Below are positions 45,486 through 54,239 of a stretch of DNA of 64,000 nucleotides, one piece after another. Every line of letters begins with the position of its first letter. The stretch's first letter is position 1. The notes under the pieces were generated by a model. That model had not been told where the DNA came from and ran no database searches. It saw only the letters and a program-made list of their open reading frames with translations. The position numbers were made by a program, and so were the translations under genes. This DNA comes from Pedococcus cremeus. GTDB taxonomy: Bacteria; Actinomycetota; Actinomycetes; Actinomycetales; Dermatophilaceae. The stretch spans positions 245,886 to 309,885 of the forward strand of contig NZ_FOHB01000006.1 in NCBI RefSeq assembly GCF_900111375.1, written 5' to 3'.

Positions 45486-46589
45486 TCACGGCGCACCGGC
45501 GGCAGGCCGGTCGACGAAGGTCACGTCGGCGTAGACGCCCAGCGCCGCGGCGACCGCGTCGGCCTCCGTGGGCAGCTCGCGAGCCCGTTGCCGCGACAGC
45601 TCCTGTCGCCGGGCGCGCTCCTCCGGGTCCGTGACGAGCAGCCGTATGCCGTCGGCGAGCGCCTGCGCGTCGCCGCCGGGAACGAGCACCGCGGCACCTC
45701 CCAGCACCGCGGCCGAGCCGCCGACGTCGGTGGCCACCACCGCGGCACCGGCATGGAGCGCCTCCTGCAGGTTGATCGGCTGCCCCTCCCACACCGCGCT
45801 GGAGACGACGAGGTCGGCGGCGGCGCACAGGGCGGGCACGTCGCCCCGGTGCCCGAGCAGCCGCACCGGCAGGTCCTCGCTGTCGATGCGCTGCTGCAGC
45901 TCCTCGCGCTGGGGGCCGTCGCCGGCCACGACGACGAGGAGCGGGAGGTCGCGCGCCCTCCCGATGGCGTCGAGCAGCAGGTGCAGCCCCTTCTGGGGCG
46001 CGAGCCTGGCCACCACGACCGCGAGCACCTGGCCGGGCGCCACGTCCAGCCCGGACCGGACGGCCGAGGCGTCGACGGCCTGCTGCGGTGGTGGCGGCCC
46101 CGGGATGACGGCAAGGCCCCCGACGCGGGCGCCGAGCTCGGCCATGCGCTCCACGAGGTCGGCCGAGACGCCGAGCACCAGCGTCGCCCGCCGGGCCACG
46201 ACGCGTTCGAGCACGGCATACACACGGCCCGTCAGGCCGCCGCCGGGAGCCGCGTTGTGCAGGGTGACCACGATGGGCACCTGGGAGCCGGTGGCGGCCA
46301 GGCAGGACAGTGCCCCGGCCCGGAGCCCGTGGGCGTGCACGACGTCGGCGTGGCGCAGCAGGTCGCCGAGGGTCGACAGGGCGCGCAGGTCACGCAGCGG
46401 GTGGGGCCGGTCGGTCACGGCGAGGGCCACGTGACGGGCCCGGGTGCCGGTGAAGCCGAAGCGGTCCTCGACCTCCTGCGGGCACGCGACCACGACCGAG
46501 TGCCCCTGGGCCACGAGGCCCGAGGTGAGCCCGTGCACGTGCCGGCCCACTCCCCCGGCGCTGGTCCCGAGAACCAGCAGGACGCGCAT
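45486..46589 (-). CDS. GT-B fold glycosyltransferase (GT4 type)
   Basis: The 367-residue protein has two Rossmann-like halves. The acceptor half starts LLVLGTSAGGVGRHVHGLTS; the donor half contains VVVARLAPQKGLHLLLDAI near residue 196 and the nucleotide-sugar region AVWEGQPINLQEALHAG near residue 285. The expected E-x7-E type motif is visible around EGQPINLQEAL. No transmembrane helix is seen, so it should act in the cytoplasm or at the inner membrane face. Its ATG overlaps the flippase stop (TGATG) and it is the last gene before pyrG. Donor and acceptor are unknown. Confidence 0.87.
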   Translation of the reverse strand: MRVLLVLGTSAGGVGRHVHGLTSGLVAQGHSVVVACPQEVEDRFGFTGTRARHVALAVTDRPHPLRDLRALSTLGDLLRHADVVHAHGLRAGALSCLAATGSQVPIVVTLHNAAPGGGLTGRVYAVLERVVARRATLVLGVSADLVERMAELGARVGGLAVIPGPPPPQQAVDASAVRSGLDVAPGQVLAVVVARLAPQKGLHLLLDAIGRARDLPLLVVVAGDGPQREELQQRIDSEDLPVRLLGHRGDVPALCAAADLVVSSAVWEGQPINLQEALHAGAAVVATDVGGSAAVLGGAAVLVPGGDAQALADGIRLLVTDPEERARRQELSRQRARELPTEADAVAAALGVYADVTFVDRPAAGAP

Positions 46590-48241
46590 CAGGCGGCCTG
46601 CCCGCGTCGACGGCGGCCGCGGGCCACAGCGGCCTTCATGGCCGGGCGGTCGGCCAGCGCCATCACGCCCAGGTAGAGCACGGCCGTCACCGCAGCGACC
46701 GTGACACCGGCGACGACGGCACCGAGCATGCCGTGGGGATCCCAGTAGAAGGCCACGAGGTCGCCGATGCCGGCAGCGACGGCGGCGGCAACCACGATCG
46801 CGCCGAGGGTGCGCGAGGCCCCCCGGGTCGCCTCCTCGCCCCAGGCCCGGCGCACCAGCAGCCCGAGCAGCAGGGCCGACAGCGTCATGCCCACCGATGA
46901 CGCCGCGCCGAGGCTGCGCAGGGTACCTGCGGCGCCGGCGTCCTCCGGCAGGGTGAGCAGCGGCCAGAGTGCCGCCACCAGCCAGCCCGCCGCCACGGCC
47001 AGCGCCGCCAACGACGGCCTGCCGCGCACGTAGAGGGCCCGGGTGAGCAGGGCCGCCGCGCCGAAGCCGACCAGGCCTGGCGCATAGGCGACGAGGGTCT
47101 CGGGGATGGCGGCCAGCGCCGGGCCGCCTCCCGCGTCGGCGCCCCGGTCGAAGGCCTGGAAGAAGGTGCCGACCGGTCGCGCCACCGCCACGAGCACCGC
47201 TGCCGCGCCGCCGCAGAGCAGCAGGATCGCCTGGAGGGAGCGCGCCAGTGTGCCCTGCTCCCGGGTGCCGGCGCCCTCGCCGTGGGCGAGCGCCGGGAAC
47301 GCCGACGTGGCGATCGGTACGGCCAGGACGGCATACGGCAGGAGGTAGACGGCCTGGACGTAGGCGTAGACGTTGACGGCGCCCTGCCCGGCCCGGTGGT
47401 TCGTCAGCCACATGGTGGCCACGACCGCCAGCTGCTGGGCCACGAGGGCGAGCACACCGGCACTGGCCAGGGTGGCCACCCGCCGCAGGGAGCCCTCGGG
47501 GAAGCGGAAGGTCGGCCGCAGCCGGGCACCGGCCCGCCACGCCGGCACGAACAGCGGCAGGCTCAGCACCGCCACGCCGAGGGTGGTGCCGCCGGCCAGG
47601 ACCCACACGGCCTCGTCGGAGACGGCGTCGGCGGAGCTGCCCGCCTCGCTGAGCTGTCCGTAGGCGACGTACGCGGCGATGACCACGAGGCTCGAGAGCA
47701 GCGGAGCCAGGGCCGGGGCGAGGAAGCTGCGGCGCGCCTGCAGCACACCGGTGAGCACGATGCCGATGCCGTACAGCACCACCTGCGGGGCGAAGATGAC
47801 GAGCATCCGGGTGGCGAGGTCGACGGACTCCTGCGAGTACTTCGCGCCGAGCATGAACTCGCTCAGGGCGGGGGCCGCCAGCGCCAGCAGGGCCGCGAGC
47901 GGCAGGAGCACCGCGACCGCCCAGGTCAGCAGGGCCGAGGAGGTCTGGTCGGCGTCCTCGTCGCGGCCGGCGCCGAGCTGCCCGGCGACCAGCGGTACGG
48001 CAGCGGCGGCCAGCACGCCGCCCGCGGCCACCTCGAAGATCGCGTTGGGGATGGTGTTGACCGTCTGGTAGATCGACCCGACTCCGGTGGTGCCCACGCT
48101 GTCGGAGAAGACGAGGGTGCGGGCGAAGCCGGCGATCCGGGCCAGGAGGGTGGCGACGGCGATGATGCCGGCGGCGCGGGCGATCGACGTGGTCACGCCT
48201 CGCGGTGCCGACCGGGCCGGCCGGGCGGGCTCGGCGCTCAT
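46589..48241 (-). CDS. MurJ-type lipid II flippase (MOP superfamily)
   Basis: The 550-residue protein has about fourteen transmembrane helices and the MurJ signatures GVGSIYQTVNTIPNAIFEVAAGGV near residue 52 and LRRVATLASAGVLALVAQQ near residue 265. MurJ flips lipid-linked cell-wall precursors. It ends with RGRRRRGQAA. The cytoplasmic kinase-like domains of mycobacterial MviN are absent. A separate housekeeping MurJ may exist elsewhere, so this could be a paralogue for another polymer. The ATG overlaps the upstream transferase stop by four bases. Confidence 0.82.
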   Translation of the reverse strand: MSAEPARPARSAPRGVTTSIARAAGIIAVATLLARIAGFARTLVFSDSVGTTGVGSIYQTVNTIPNAIFEVAAGGVLAAAAVPLVAGQLGAGRDEDADQTSSALLTWAVAVLLPLAALLALAAPALSEFMLGAKYSQESVDLATRMLVIFAPQVVLYGIGIVLTGVLQARRSFLAPALAPLLSSLVVIAAYVAYGQLSEAGSSADAVSDEAVWVLAGGTTLGVAVLSLPLFVPAWRAGARLRPTFRFPEGSLRRVATLASAGVLALVAQQLAVVATMWLTNHRAGQGAVNVYAYVQAVYLLPYAVLAVPIATSAFPALAHGEGAGTREQGTLARSLQAILLLCGGAAAVLVAVARPVGTFFQAFDRGADAGGGPALAAIPETLVAYAPGLVGFGAAALLTRALYVRGRPSLAALAVAAGWLVAALWPLLTLPEDAGAAGTLRSLGAASSVGMTLSALLLGLLVRRAWGEEATRGASRTLGAIVVAAAVAAGIGDLVAFYWDPHGMLGAVVAGVTVAAVTAVLYLGVMALADRPAMKAAVARGRRRRGQAA

Positions 48242-49245
48242 CGGGCGGTGCGGGCGACGGACGGCCGTCCGAGCGCGTCGAGCTCGCGCAGGCCGGGAGT
48301 CGACTCGATGACCTTCGTGAAGCTGACCCGCTCGGACGCCAGCGTGAGGCCGGCGAGCACCGCGAGCGCGACCAGCCGGCCGCGACGTCCGCTGCGCTGG
48401 AGCAGGGCCGTGCCCAGCAGGGCACCCGCGCTGTTGGCGCCGGTGTCGCCGAGCATGGACTCCCCCGCGAGGTCGGGTCCGAGCAGCCCGGCTGCTGCGC
48501 CCACGGCTGCGCCGGCACTGGCCTCGCTGCGCGGGTCGGTGGCCAGCAGCACTCCTGCGATGAGGGAGGCCTTGAGCGCACGCCCAGGTCGCAGGTCGAG
48601 CAGGTTGAGCAGGTTGGCCGAGCCGGCGACCACGGCCCCACCCACGAGCGTGTCCAGCGCCGTCGGGACGGCGGTCCGGGACGTCACGCATGAGCCGGCG
48701 CGCGCGGCGCCGGCAGGGCCCCTGCGGGTGGCGGCGGCGAGGCCCCCGTGGGCCGCGGCGCGACGCGGGCGGTCGACCAGCGCGGCGGTGAGCAGGCCGG
48801 TCACCCCGAGGCCCAGCACCTTGACCGCGCCCGTGGTGACCTCACCGCGGGCCAGCGCGCCGAGGTGACCCTTCAGGCCCTTGCTGCCCGCGTCGCCGGC
48901 GAGGTCGTCCAGGGCACCGAGGGCGCCCGAGGCCACCGTGGCGACCAGCGGCGCGGCGGCACCAGGCCCTGCAGCGGCGCCGGCGACGACGGCACCGACG
49001 GCACCGGCGGCACCGGCGGTCGCGGCGGAGCCGGCGAGGGAGCCCGCCACCGCCGCCCCGGCCAGCACCCCGGCCGACGACCCGGCCACCCACGCGGGAC
49101 CCTCCAGCAGCGTCACGGTGGCGCCGGCGTGGTTGGTCCGGTCCCAGGTCGTGGCCCCGGTCGGTGCGGCGGAGCGGAGCAGCCTCAGCCCTGCGGCGGA
49201 GGCAGCCCCGGCGACGAGCCCGGCGAGCACGGCGGTGCGGGTCAC
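48238..49245 (-). CDS. Polyprenyl-phosphate sugar-1-phosphate transferase-like protein (MraY/WecA superfamily, divergent)
   Basis: The 335-residue membrane protein keeps recognisable pieces of the family: the metal motif ALDDLAGD near residue 110 and SMLGDTGANSAG near residue 273. Between them, where MraY and WecA have NxxNxxDGLDGL, it reads NLLNLLDLRPGRALK. That middle motif is unusual and may mark a distinct clade. Such enzymes attach a sugar-phosphate to undecaprenyl phosphate. It is Ala/Gly rich, about ten helices. The GTG start is five bases after steB and the stop overlaps the flippase ATG, so it sits in one coupled operon. Confidence 0.75.
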   Translation of the reverse strand: MTRTAVLAGLVAGAASAAGLRLLRSAAPTGATTWDRTNHAGATVTLLEGPAWVAGSSAGVLAGAAVAGSLAGSAATAGAAGAVGAVVAGAAAGPGAAAPLVATVASGALGALDDLAGDAGSKGLKGHLGALARGEVTTGAVKVLGLGVTGLLTAALVDRPRRAAAHGGLAAATRRGPAGAARAGSCVTSRTAVPTALDTLVGGAVVAGSANLLNLLDLRPGRALKASLIAGVLLATDPRSEASAGAAVGAAAGLLGPDLAGESMLGDTGANSAGALLGTALLQRSGRRGRLVALAVLAGLTLASERVSFTKVIESTPGLRELDALGRPSVARTAR

Positions 49246-49250
49246 GGGCG

Positions 49251-50189
49251 CTACTTGGTGGCCAGGGCCGGGTAGGCGGCCGTCGCGTCGGACTCGAGCC
49301 CGTACTGCCCGGCGTTGCCGGCGAACTGCTCGAGCAGGCCGAACACCACGCTCGCCTGCCCCATCGGCAGGCTGCCGTCGTCGACGGTGGACAGCTCCTT
49401 GGCCTGGTCGTTGTCCTGGCGCGACGTGGTGACCACCGAGACCTGCGAACCGTCACCGGGGTCCACGGTCTGCCCCAGGAGCACCGCACCACTGCCGGCG
49501 CCGTCGAGCGCACCGGCGAGGGCGCTCAGCGCCTGGGCTTTCTGGGTCCGCTCGGCGGCGCTGCCGCCCGTCACGGGCCCCCCGATGACCACCGCGCCGG
49601 TTGCCATCTCGACGGTGTCGGGCGTGTACCTGATCAGGTCTGCGCCACGCAGGCCCTCGAGAGCCGTCTTGCTGCCGGAGCCGCTGCCGCCGGCCTTGGT
49701 CAGCAGGGCCCGGGCCAGCACCGCGTTGACGACGTCCCCGCCGTCACCGGTCGGTGCCTGCACCGCCGGTGCGAGCTGGTCCGCCAGGGCGGCGCGGGCG
49801 CTCTCCTTGTCGGGATCCACCCAGCTGTCGAGGACCGTGACCGTCGACCCGATCTTGGCGCCGGCGAGCGCGAGCGTGCTGGTCGTCGACTTCACCAGGT
49901 TGGCGTCCGCGCCCGGCAGCACGACGACGGTCAGCGTGACGCCCTGCAGCCGGCCGGCGAGCAGAGACTTGTTGCTCGCCTCGGTGAAGTCGTCGCGGGC
50001 CTGCGCCGCCTTGTTCGCGTCGTCGAGCTGCTGGCGCAGCTGGGTGCGGTCCGCGCGCAGCCGGGTCACCTCGGAGGTGAGCGTGTTGCCGATGTCCTCC
50101 TTCAGTGGGCCGGCACCGAGCACGATCCCCACGGCGAGGGCCAGGAAGATCGAGACGATGGAGACGAGGTGGTAGCGGAAGTCGATCAC
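49251..50189 (-). CDS. steB: SteB-like cell-separation / MctB family membrane protein
   Basis: The 312-residue protein begins VIDFRYHLVSIVSIFLALAVGIVLGAG-like, one transmembrane helix at about 9–27, then an extracellular coiled coil (LTSEVTRLRADRTQLRQQLDD, about 38–70). The rest is a soluble domain (DUF3186). Families called SteB in Corynebacterium glutamicum and MctB in M. tuberculosis share this form. SteB with SteA stimulates peptidoglycan hydrolysis at division; MctB was linked to copper tolerance. GTG overlaps the steA stop (GTGA). The name is given by position and features. Confidence 0.82.
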   Translation of the reverse strand: MIDFRYHLVSIVSIFLALAVGIVLGAGPLKEDIGNTLTSEVTRLRADRTQLRQQLDDANKAAQARDDFTEASNKSLLAGRLQGVTLTVVVLPGADANLVKSTTSTLALAGAKIGSTVTVLDSWVDPDKESARAALADQLAPAVQAPTGDGGDVVNAVLARALLTKAGGSGSGSKTALEGLRGADLIRYTPDTVEMATGAVVIGGPVTGGSAAERTQKAQALSALAGALDGAGSGAVLLGQTVDPGDGSQVSVVTTSRQDNDQAKELSTVDDGSLPMGQASVVFGLLEQFAGNAGQYGLESDATAAYPALATK

Positions 50190-51379
50190 GTGAAGATTCC
50201 TACGATGAGGGACCAGAGGTCGTCCCAGCGGGCACCGATCACCTGGAGGAAGGCATGGCCTCCGGGGGTGGCCCACAGGGCGGCGAAGAGCGCGAACAGG
50301 CCGACGAGCAGCATGACGGCCAGGGACAGGTTGGAGATCCGCGAGCGGTAGAGCCGGCTGACGCCCTTGGCGTCGACGAGCTTGCCGCCGACCCGCAACC
50401 GGGTCAGGAAGGTGCTCGCCATGCCGGAGCGGCCCTTGTCGAGGAACTCGACCAAGGTGGCGTGCGAGCCCACCGCCACGATGAGCGAGGCGCCCTTGTC
50501 GTCGGCCAGCAGCATCGCGACGTCCTCGCTCGTGCCCGTCGCGGGGAACACGATCGGCTCCACGCCGAGGCTGCGGACCCGCTCCAGACCGGGGGCGTTG
50601 CCGTCGCGGTAGGCGTGCACGACGATCTCGGCGCCACCGCGCAGGGTGTCGTCCGACACCGAGTCCATGTCGCCGACGATCAGGTCGGGTTTCAGCCCCG
50701 CCTCGACCAGGGCGTCGGCCCCGCCGTCGACGCCGATGAGCACCGGGCGGTACTCGCGGATGTAGTGCTTGAGGGTCTGCAGGTCCTCCTTGTAGTGGTA
50801 GCCGCGCACGACCACCAGGGCGTGCCGGCCGTCCAGGTCGGTCCGGATGTCGGGCACACCGACGCCGTCGAGGAGCAGCTCGCGCTCGCGGCGGAGGTAC
50901 TCCATGGTGTTGGCCGCGAACGCCTCGAGCTGCACCGCCAACCCGGCACGCGCCTCGGTCATGGCAGCCCGCACCTGGTCGAGGTCGAACGCGGTGCCCT
51001 TGGCGACGACCGCGCCCTCGACCCAGACCTCGCCGTCGTCCACCCGGACCTGCTGCCCCTCGTGGACGGCGCGCATGACGTCCTTGCCGACGTTGTCGAC
51101 GAGGGGGATGCCGGCCTCGACGAGGATCTCCGGGCCGAGGTTGGGGTAGCGGCCCGAGATCGACGGAGCGGCGTTGACGACCGCGGCCGGGCGGCAGGCC
51201 AGCAGCGCCTCGGCGCTGACCTTGTCGATGTCCTGGTGGTCGATGAAGGCGATCTCACCGGGACGCAGCCGCTTGGTCAGGTTCTTGGTGCGCGCGTCGA
51301 CACGAGCAGTGCCGCGGACACCGGGGCTCTCGGGTTCGCGGGCACGCTGACGGGGGATCTTCAAGGGCATCAGGCCCAT
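50186..51379 (-). CDS. steA: SteA-like cytokinetic protein with thiamin pyrophosphokinase fold
   Basis: The 397-residue protein has a cytoplasmic region with ARVDARTKNLTKRLRPGEIAF near the N-terminus. Next comes a domain resembling thiamin pyrophosphokinase (GVDGGADALVEAGLKPDLIVGDMDSVSD, near residue 222) and a C-terminal transmembrane helix (about 345–367). In Corynebacterium, SteA and SteB form a complex that promotes the RipC–FtsEX cell separation pathway. The start is uncertain: ATG at 51379 or 51370 both fit, and no Shine-Dalgarno is visible. A GTATGCCG octamer lies just upstream. It follows recN after a 112-base gap and overlaps steB. Confidence 0.83.
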   Translation of the reverse strand: MGLMPLKIPRQRAREPESPGVRGTARVDARTKNLTKRLRPGEIAFIDHQDIDKVSAEALLACRPAAVVNAAPSISGRYPNLGPEILVEAGIPLVDNVGKDVMRAVHEGQQVRVDDGEVWVEGAVVAKGTAFDLDQVRAAMTEARAGLAVQLEAFAANTMEYLRRERELLLDGVGVPDIRTDLDGRHALVVVRGYHYKEDLQTLKHYIREYRPVLIGVDGGADALVEAGLKPDLIVGDMDSVSDDTLRGGAEIVVHAYRDGNAPGLERVRSLGVEPIVFPATGTSEDVAMLLADDKGASLIVAVGSHATLVEFLDKGRSGMASTFLTRLRVGGKLVDAKGVSRLYRSRISNLSLAVMLLVGLFALFAALWATPGGHAFLQVIGARWDDLWSLIVGIFT

Positions 51380-51491
51380 CGTGCCATGGCGCCATGGGTA
51401 TGCCGTACGCACACGCGGGCGCCCCATCTCCACGGGTGTGACGAAGGCCGCCTGAACCCCGTCAGGCGCGGGCTGGTCGGGCGCGGGCCGG

Positions 51492-53255
51492 TCAGGCGCG
51501 GGCGGTGGCCTCGCGCCGCTCCCCCGCCTGGGCGAGCAGCTCGCGGGCGTGCTCGAGCGCGCTGTCGCTGTCGACGCCGGCCATCATCCGGGCCAGCTCG
51601 CGCAGCCGCTCGTCGTCGTCGACCCGGACCACCCCGCTGGAGGTGACGTGGCCGTCGCTGCTCTTGGTGACGACGAGGTGCCGGTCGGCGAAGGCGGCGA
51701 CCTGCGCGAGGTGGGTGACGACGATCACCTGGGCGTGCTGGGCGAGGGCGGCCAGCCGGGCGCCGATGTCGAGGGCGGCCCGGCCACCGACGCCGGCGTC
51801 GACCTCGTCGAAGACGAAGGTGGGCACCTCGCCGGATCCGCGGGCACCGGTCACCACCTCCAGGGCCAGCATGACGCGGGACAGCTCACCGCCCGAGGCC
51901 GCCTTGGCCACCGACCGCGCCGGGGCGCCCGGGTTGGCGGCCAGCATGATCTCCACGTCGTCGACGCCGTGCCGGCCGAACCGCACCGGCTCCTTCCTGC
52001 CAGGGACGACCAGGCCCTCCTCGGCGGCACGGTCGGTCACGGCCACCTCGACGACCGCCTTCCCCATCGCCAGGTGGGCCAGCTCGCCGGTCACGGCGGT
52101 CGCCAGGCCCGTGGCGGCCTCGCGGCGGGCCAGCGTCAGCGCGGCCGCGGCCTCCCCCAGCTCGGCCCGCACCGTCTGGAGCCGGGCACCCAGCTCGGCG
52201 AGGGAGTCCTCGGCGTTCAGCAGGACGTCGAGCCTGGCGGCGGCCGACCGCCCCCACTCGAGCACCTCGTCGACGCTGTCGCCGTACTTGCGCATCAGGC
52301 CCGACAGGTCGGCCCGCCGCTGCTGCACCCAGGCGAGCCGGGCCGGGTCGAGCTCGATGTCGGTGACGTAGCTGCTGAGATCGGCGCCGAGGTCGGCGGC
52401 GAGGTAGCCGAGCTCGGCGAGCCGGCGGTCGAGCTCTCGCAGCGCGGGGTCGTGCTCCAACAGGCCACTGACGGCCGACCGCGCGTCCGCGATGGCACCG
52501 ATCACGCTGGGAGCCGGCTCCGCGGCATACTCCTCCTCCGCGCCGGCCAGCAGCGCCCGGGCGGTCTCGGCACCGGTGCGCAGCCCCTCGGCGTGGCTGA
52601 GGCGCTCGTCCTCCACCCGCAGCTCGCCGTCCTCCCCCGGCTGGGGGTCGAGCGCCTCGATCTGCTCGAGGCCGACCTGCAGGATCTCGACCTCGCGGGC
52701 CCGGTCGCGGGCGGCCTCGGTCAGCTCGGCGAGCTCGCGGCGCACCCGGTCGTGCTCGTCGAAGAGCTCCTGGTAGCGGGACAGGGCGGCCGCCACCGGC
52801 TCGCCGGCGTACTGGTCGAGCAGCGCCCGGTGCTGGTCGGACTGGCGCAGCCGCCACTGGTCGGCCTGGCCGTGCACGGCGACCAGGTGCTCCCCGATCT
52901 CGGCGAGCACCCCCACCGGCGCGGTGCGCCCACCGACGTGGGCCCGCGACCGCCCCTCGGCCGAGAGGGTGCGCAGCAGCACGAGGCCGTCATCGGTGTC
53001 GGCGCCCGCCTCGGCGGCGCGCACCGCGGCCGGGTGGTCGGCAGGCAGGTCGACCAGGCCCTCGACGGCGGCGCTGCGGGCTCCGGCACGCACCAGGCCG
53101 GCGTCCGCGCGGGCCCCGAGCAGCAGGCCGAGCCCGGAGACCACCATGGTCTTGCCGGCGCCGGTCTCACCGCTGACGACGTTCAGCCCCGGGTGCAGCT
53201 CCAGCACGGCGTCGTCGATGACACCGAGGTTCTGGATGCGGATCTCCTGAAGCAC
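51492..53255 (-). CDS. recN: DNA repair protein RecN
   Basis: RecN is an SMC-like ATPase that gathers broken DNA ends. With the GTG at 53255 the chain is 587 residues. Walker A is VSGETGAGKTMV (28–39), then long coiled-coil arms (about 160–380, with many Glu/Arg/Ala), and the C-terminal signature ASGGELSRVMLAL and Walker B VFDEVDAGVGG. A second GTG at 53273 is possible but adds only MCQSCP. The order nadK–recN–steA is conserved in actinobacteria. A 60-base gap separates it from nadK. Confidence 0.95.
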   Translation of the reverse strand: MLQEIRIQNLGVIDDAVLELHPGLNVVSGETGAGKTMVVSGLGLLLGARADAGLVRAGARSAAVEGLVDLPADHPAAVRAAEAGADTDDGLVLLRTLSAEGRSRAHVGGRTAPVGVLAEIGEHLVAVHGQADQWRLRQSDQHRALLDQYAGEPVAAALSRYQELFDEHDRVRRELAELTEAARDRAREVEILQVGLEQIEALDPQPGEDGELRVEDERLSHAEGLRTGAETARALLAGAEEEYAAEPAPSVIGAIADARSAVSGLLEHDPALRELDRRLAELGYLAADLGADLSSYVTDIELDPARLAWVQQRRADLSGLMRKYGDSVDEVLEWGRSAAARLDVLLNAEDSLAELGARLQTVRAELGEAAAALTLARREAATGLATAVTGELAHLAMGKAVVEVAVTDRAAEEGLVVPGRKEPVRFGRHGVDDVEIMLAANPGAPARSVAKAASGGELSRVMLALEVVTGARGSGEVPTFVFDEVDAGVGGRAALDIGARLAALAQHAQVIVVTHLAQVAAFADRHLVVTKSSDGHVTSSGVVRVDDDERLRELARMMAGVDSDSALEHARELLAQAGERREATARA

Positions 53256-53315
53256 GGGGCAAGACTGGCACACGGCCCCGACGAGGCGGCCGACGACACC
53301 ACAGGAAACGACCGG

Positions 53316-54239
53316 CTACGACCCCGCCGCCGCGCGGGCGGCACCGCGCCACCCGTGGATGGAGAGGGCGAACTTGGCCACCAGACGGTCGGTGAACGGG
53401 GAGGAGGTGAGCCGGGCCAGGCGCACGGGGGTGCGCGACCGCACCACCTCCACGCGCGCACCGGGCGGGAGCTCGACGGCACGCCGGCCGTCGCACCACA
53501 GCACACCGGTGCCCTGCGTGGCCGGGACGACCTCGAGCGCCAGGTGGCTGTTGGGGCCGACCACCATCGGCCGGGAGAAGAGGGCGTGGGCGCTGATCGG
53601 CACGAGCAGCATCGCCTCGACGTCGGGCCACACCACGGGGCCACCGGCCGAGAACGCGTAGGCCGTCGAACCGGTCGGCGTGGCCATGACGACGCCGTCG
53701 CAGCCCCACGTGGACAGCGGTCGGCCGTCGATCTCGACGGTCAGCTCGATCATGCGCTCGCGCGAGGCCTTCTCCACCGTGGCCTCGTTGAGGGCCCAGC
53801 TGGAGTAGACGAGGTCGCCGTCGTGGCGCACGGTGACCTCGAGGGTCATCCGCTCCTCGACGGCGTAGTCGCGCGAGACGATGCGCTCGACGGTGGCGTC
53901 GAGGTCCTCGCGCTCGGACTCGGCGAGGAAGCCGACGTGCCCCAGGTTGACGCCCAGCAGCGGGGCGCCGGTGCCCCGGGCCAGCTCGGCGCCGCGCAGG
54001 ATGGTGCCGTCGCCACCGAGGACGCACACCAGCTCACAGCCCTCGGCCGCGCGCTCGGGGTCGGCCAGGGTGACGTTCGGGCTGCCCGCCAGGTCGACGG
54101 CGGCGGCCTCGTCCTGGAGCACGACCACCTCCATGCCGGCGTGGTGCAGCCGCTCGACCACACCTGCGGCGAGGTCGTGCGCCTCCTTCCGCCGCGGGTG
54201 TGCGACGAGGAGGATGCGGCGTCGCTCCGCTGCGCTCAC
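53316..54239 (-). CDS. nadK: NAD kinase
   Basis: NadK phosphorylates NAD+ to NADP+. The 307-residue protein has the catalytic GGDG motif at about 75–78 (VLGGDGTILRGAEL) and the nucleotide-binding ALNEATVEKAS near residue 149. TPTGSTAYAFSAGGP follows near residue 193. The GTG start lies directly after the tlyA stop, with no gap. Mycobacterial ppnK uses the same order tlyA–ppnK–recN. Confidence 0.96.
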   Translation of the reverse strand: MSAAERRRILLVAHPRRKEAHDLAAGVVERLHHAGMEVVVLQDEAAAVDLAGSPNVTLADPERAAEGCELVCVLGGDGTILRGAELARGTGAPLLGVNLGHVGFLAESEREDLDATVERIVSRDYAVEERMTLEVTVRHDGDLVYSSWALNEATVEKASRERMIELTVEIDGRPLSTWGCDGVVMATPTGSTAYAFSAGGPVVWPDVEAMLLVPISAHALFSRPMVVGPNSHLALEVVPATQGTGVLWCDGRRAVELPPGARVEVVRSRTPVRLARLTSSPFTDRLVAKFALSIHGWRGAARAAAGS

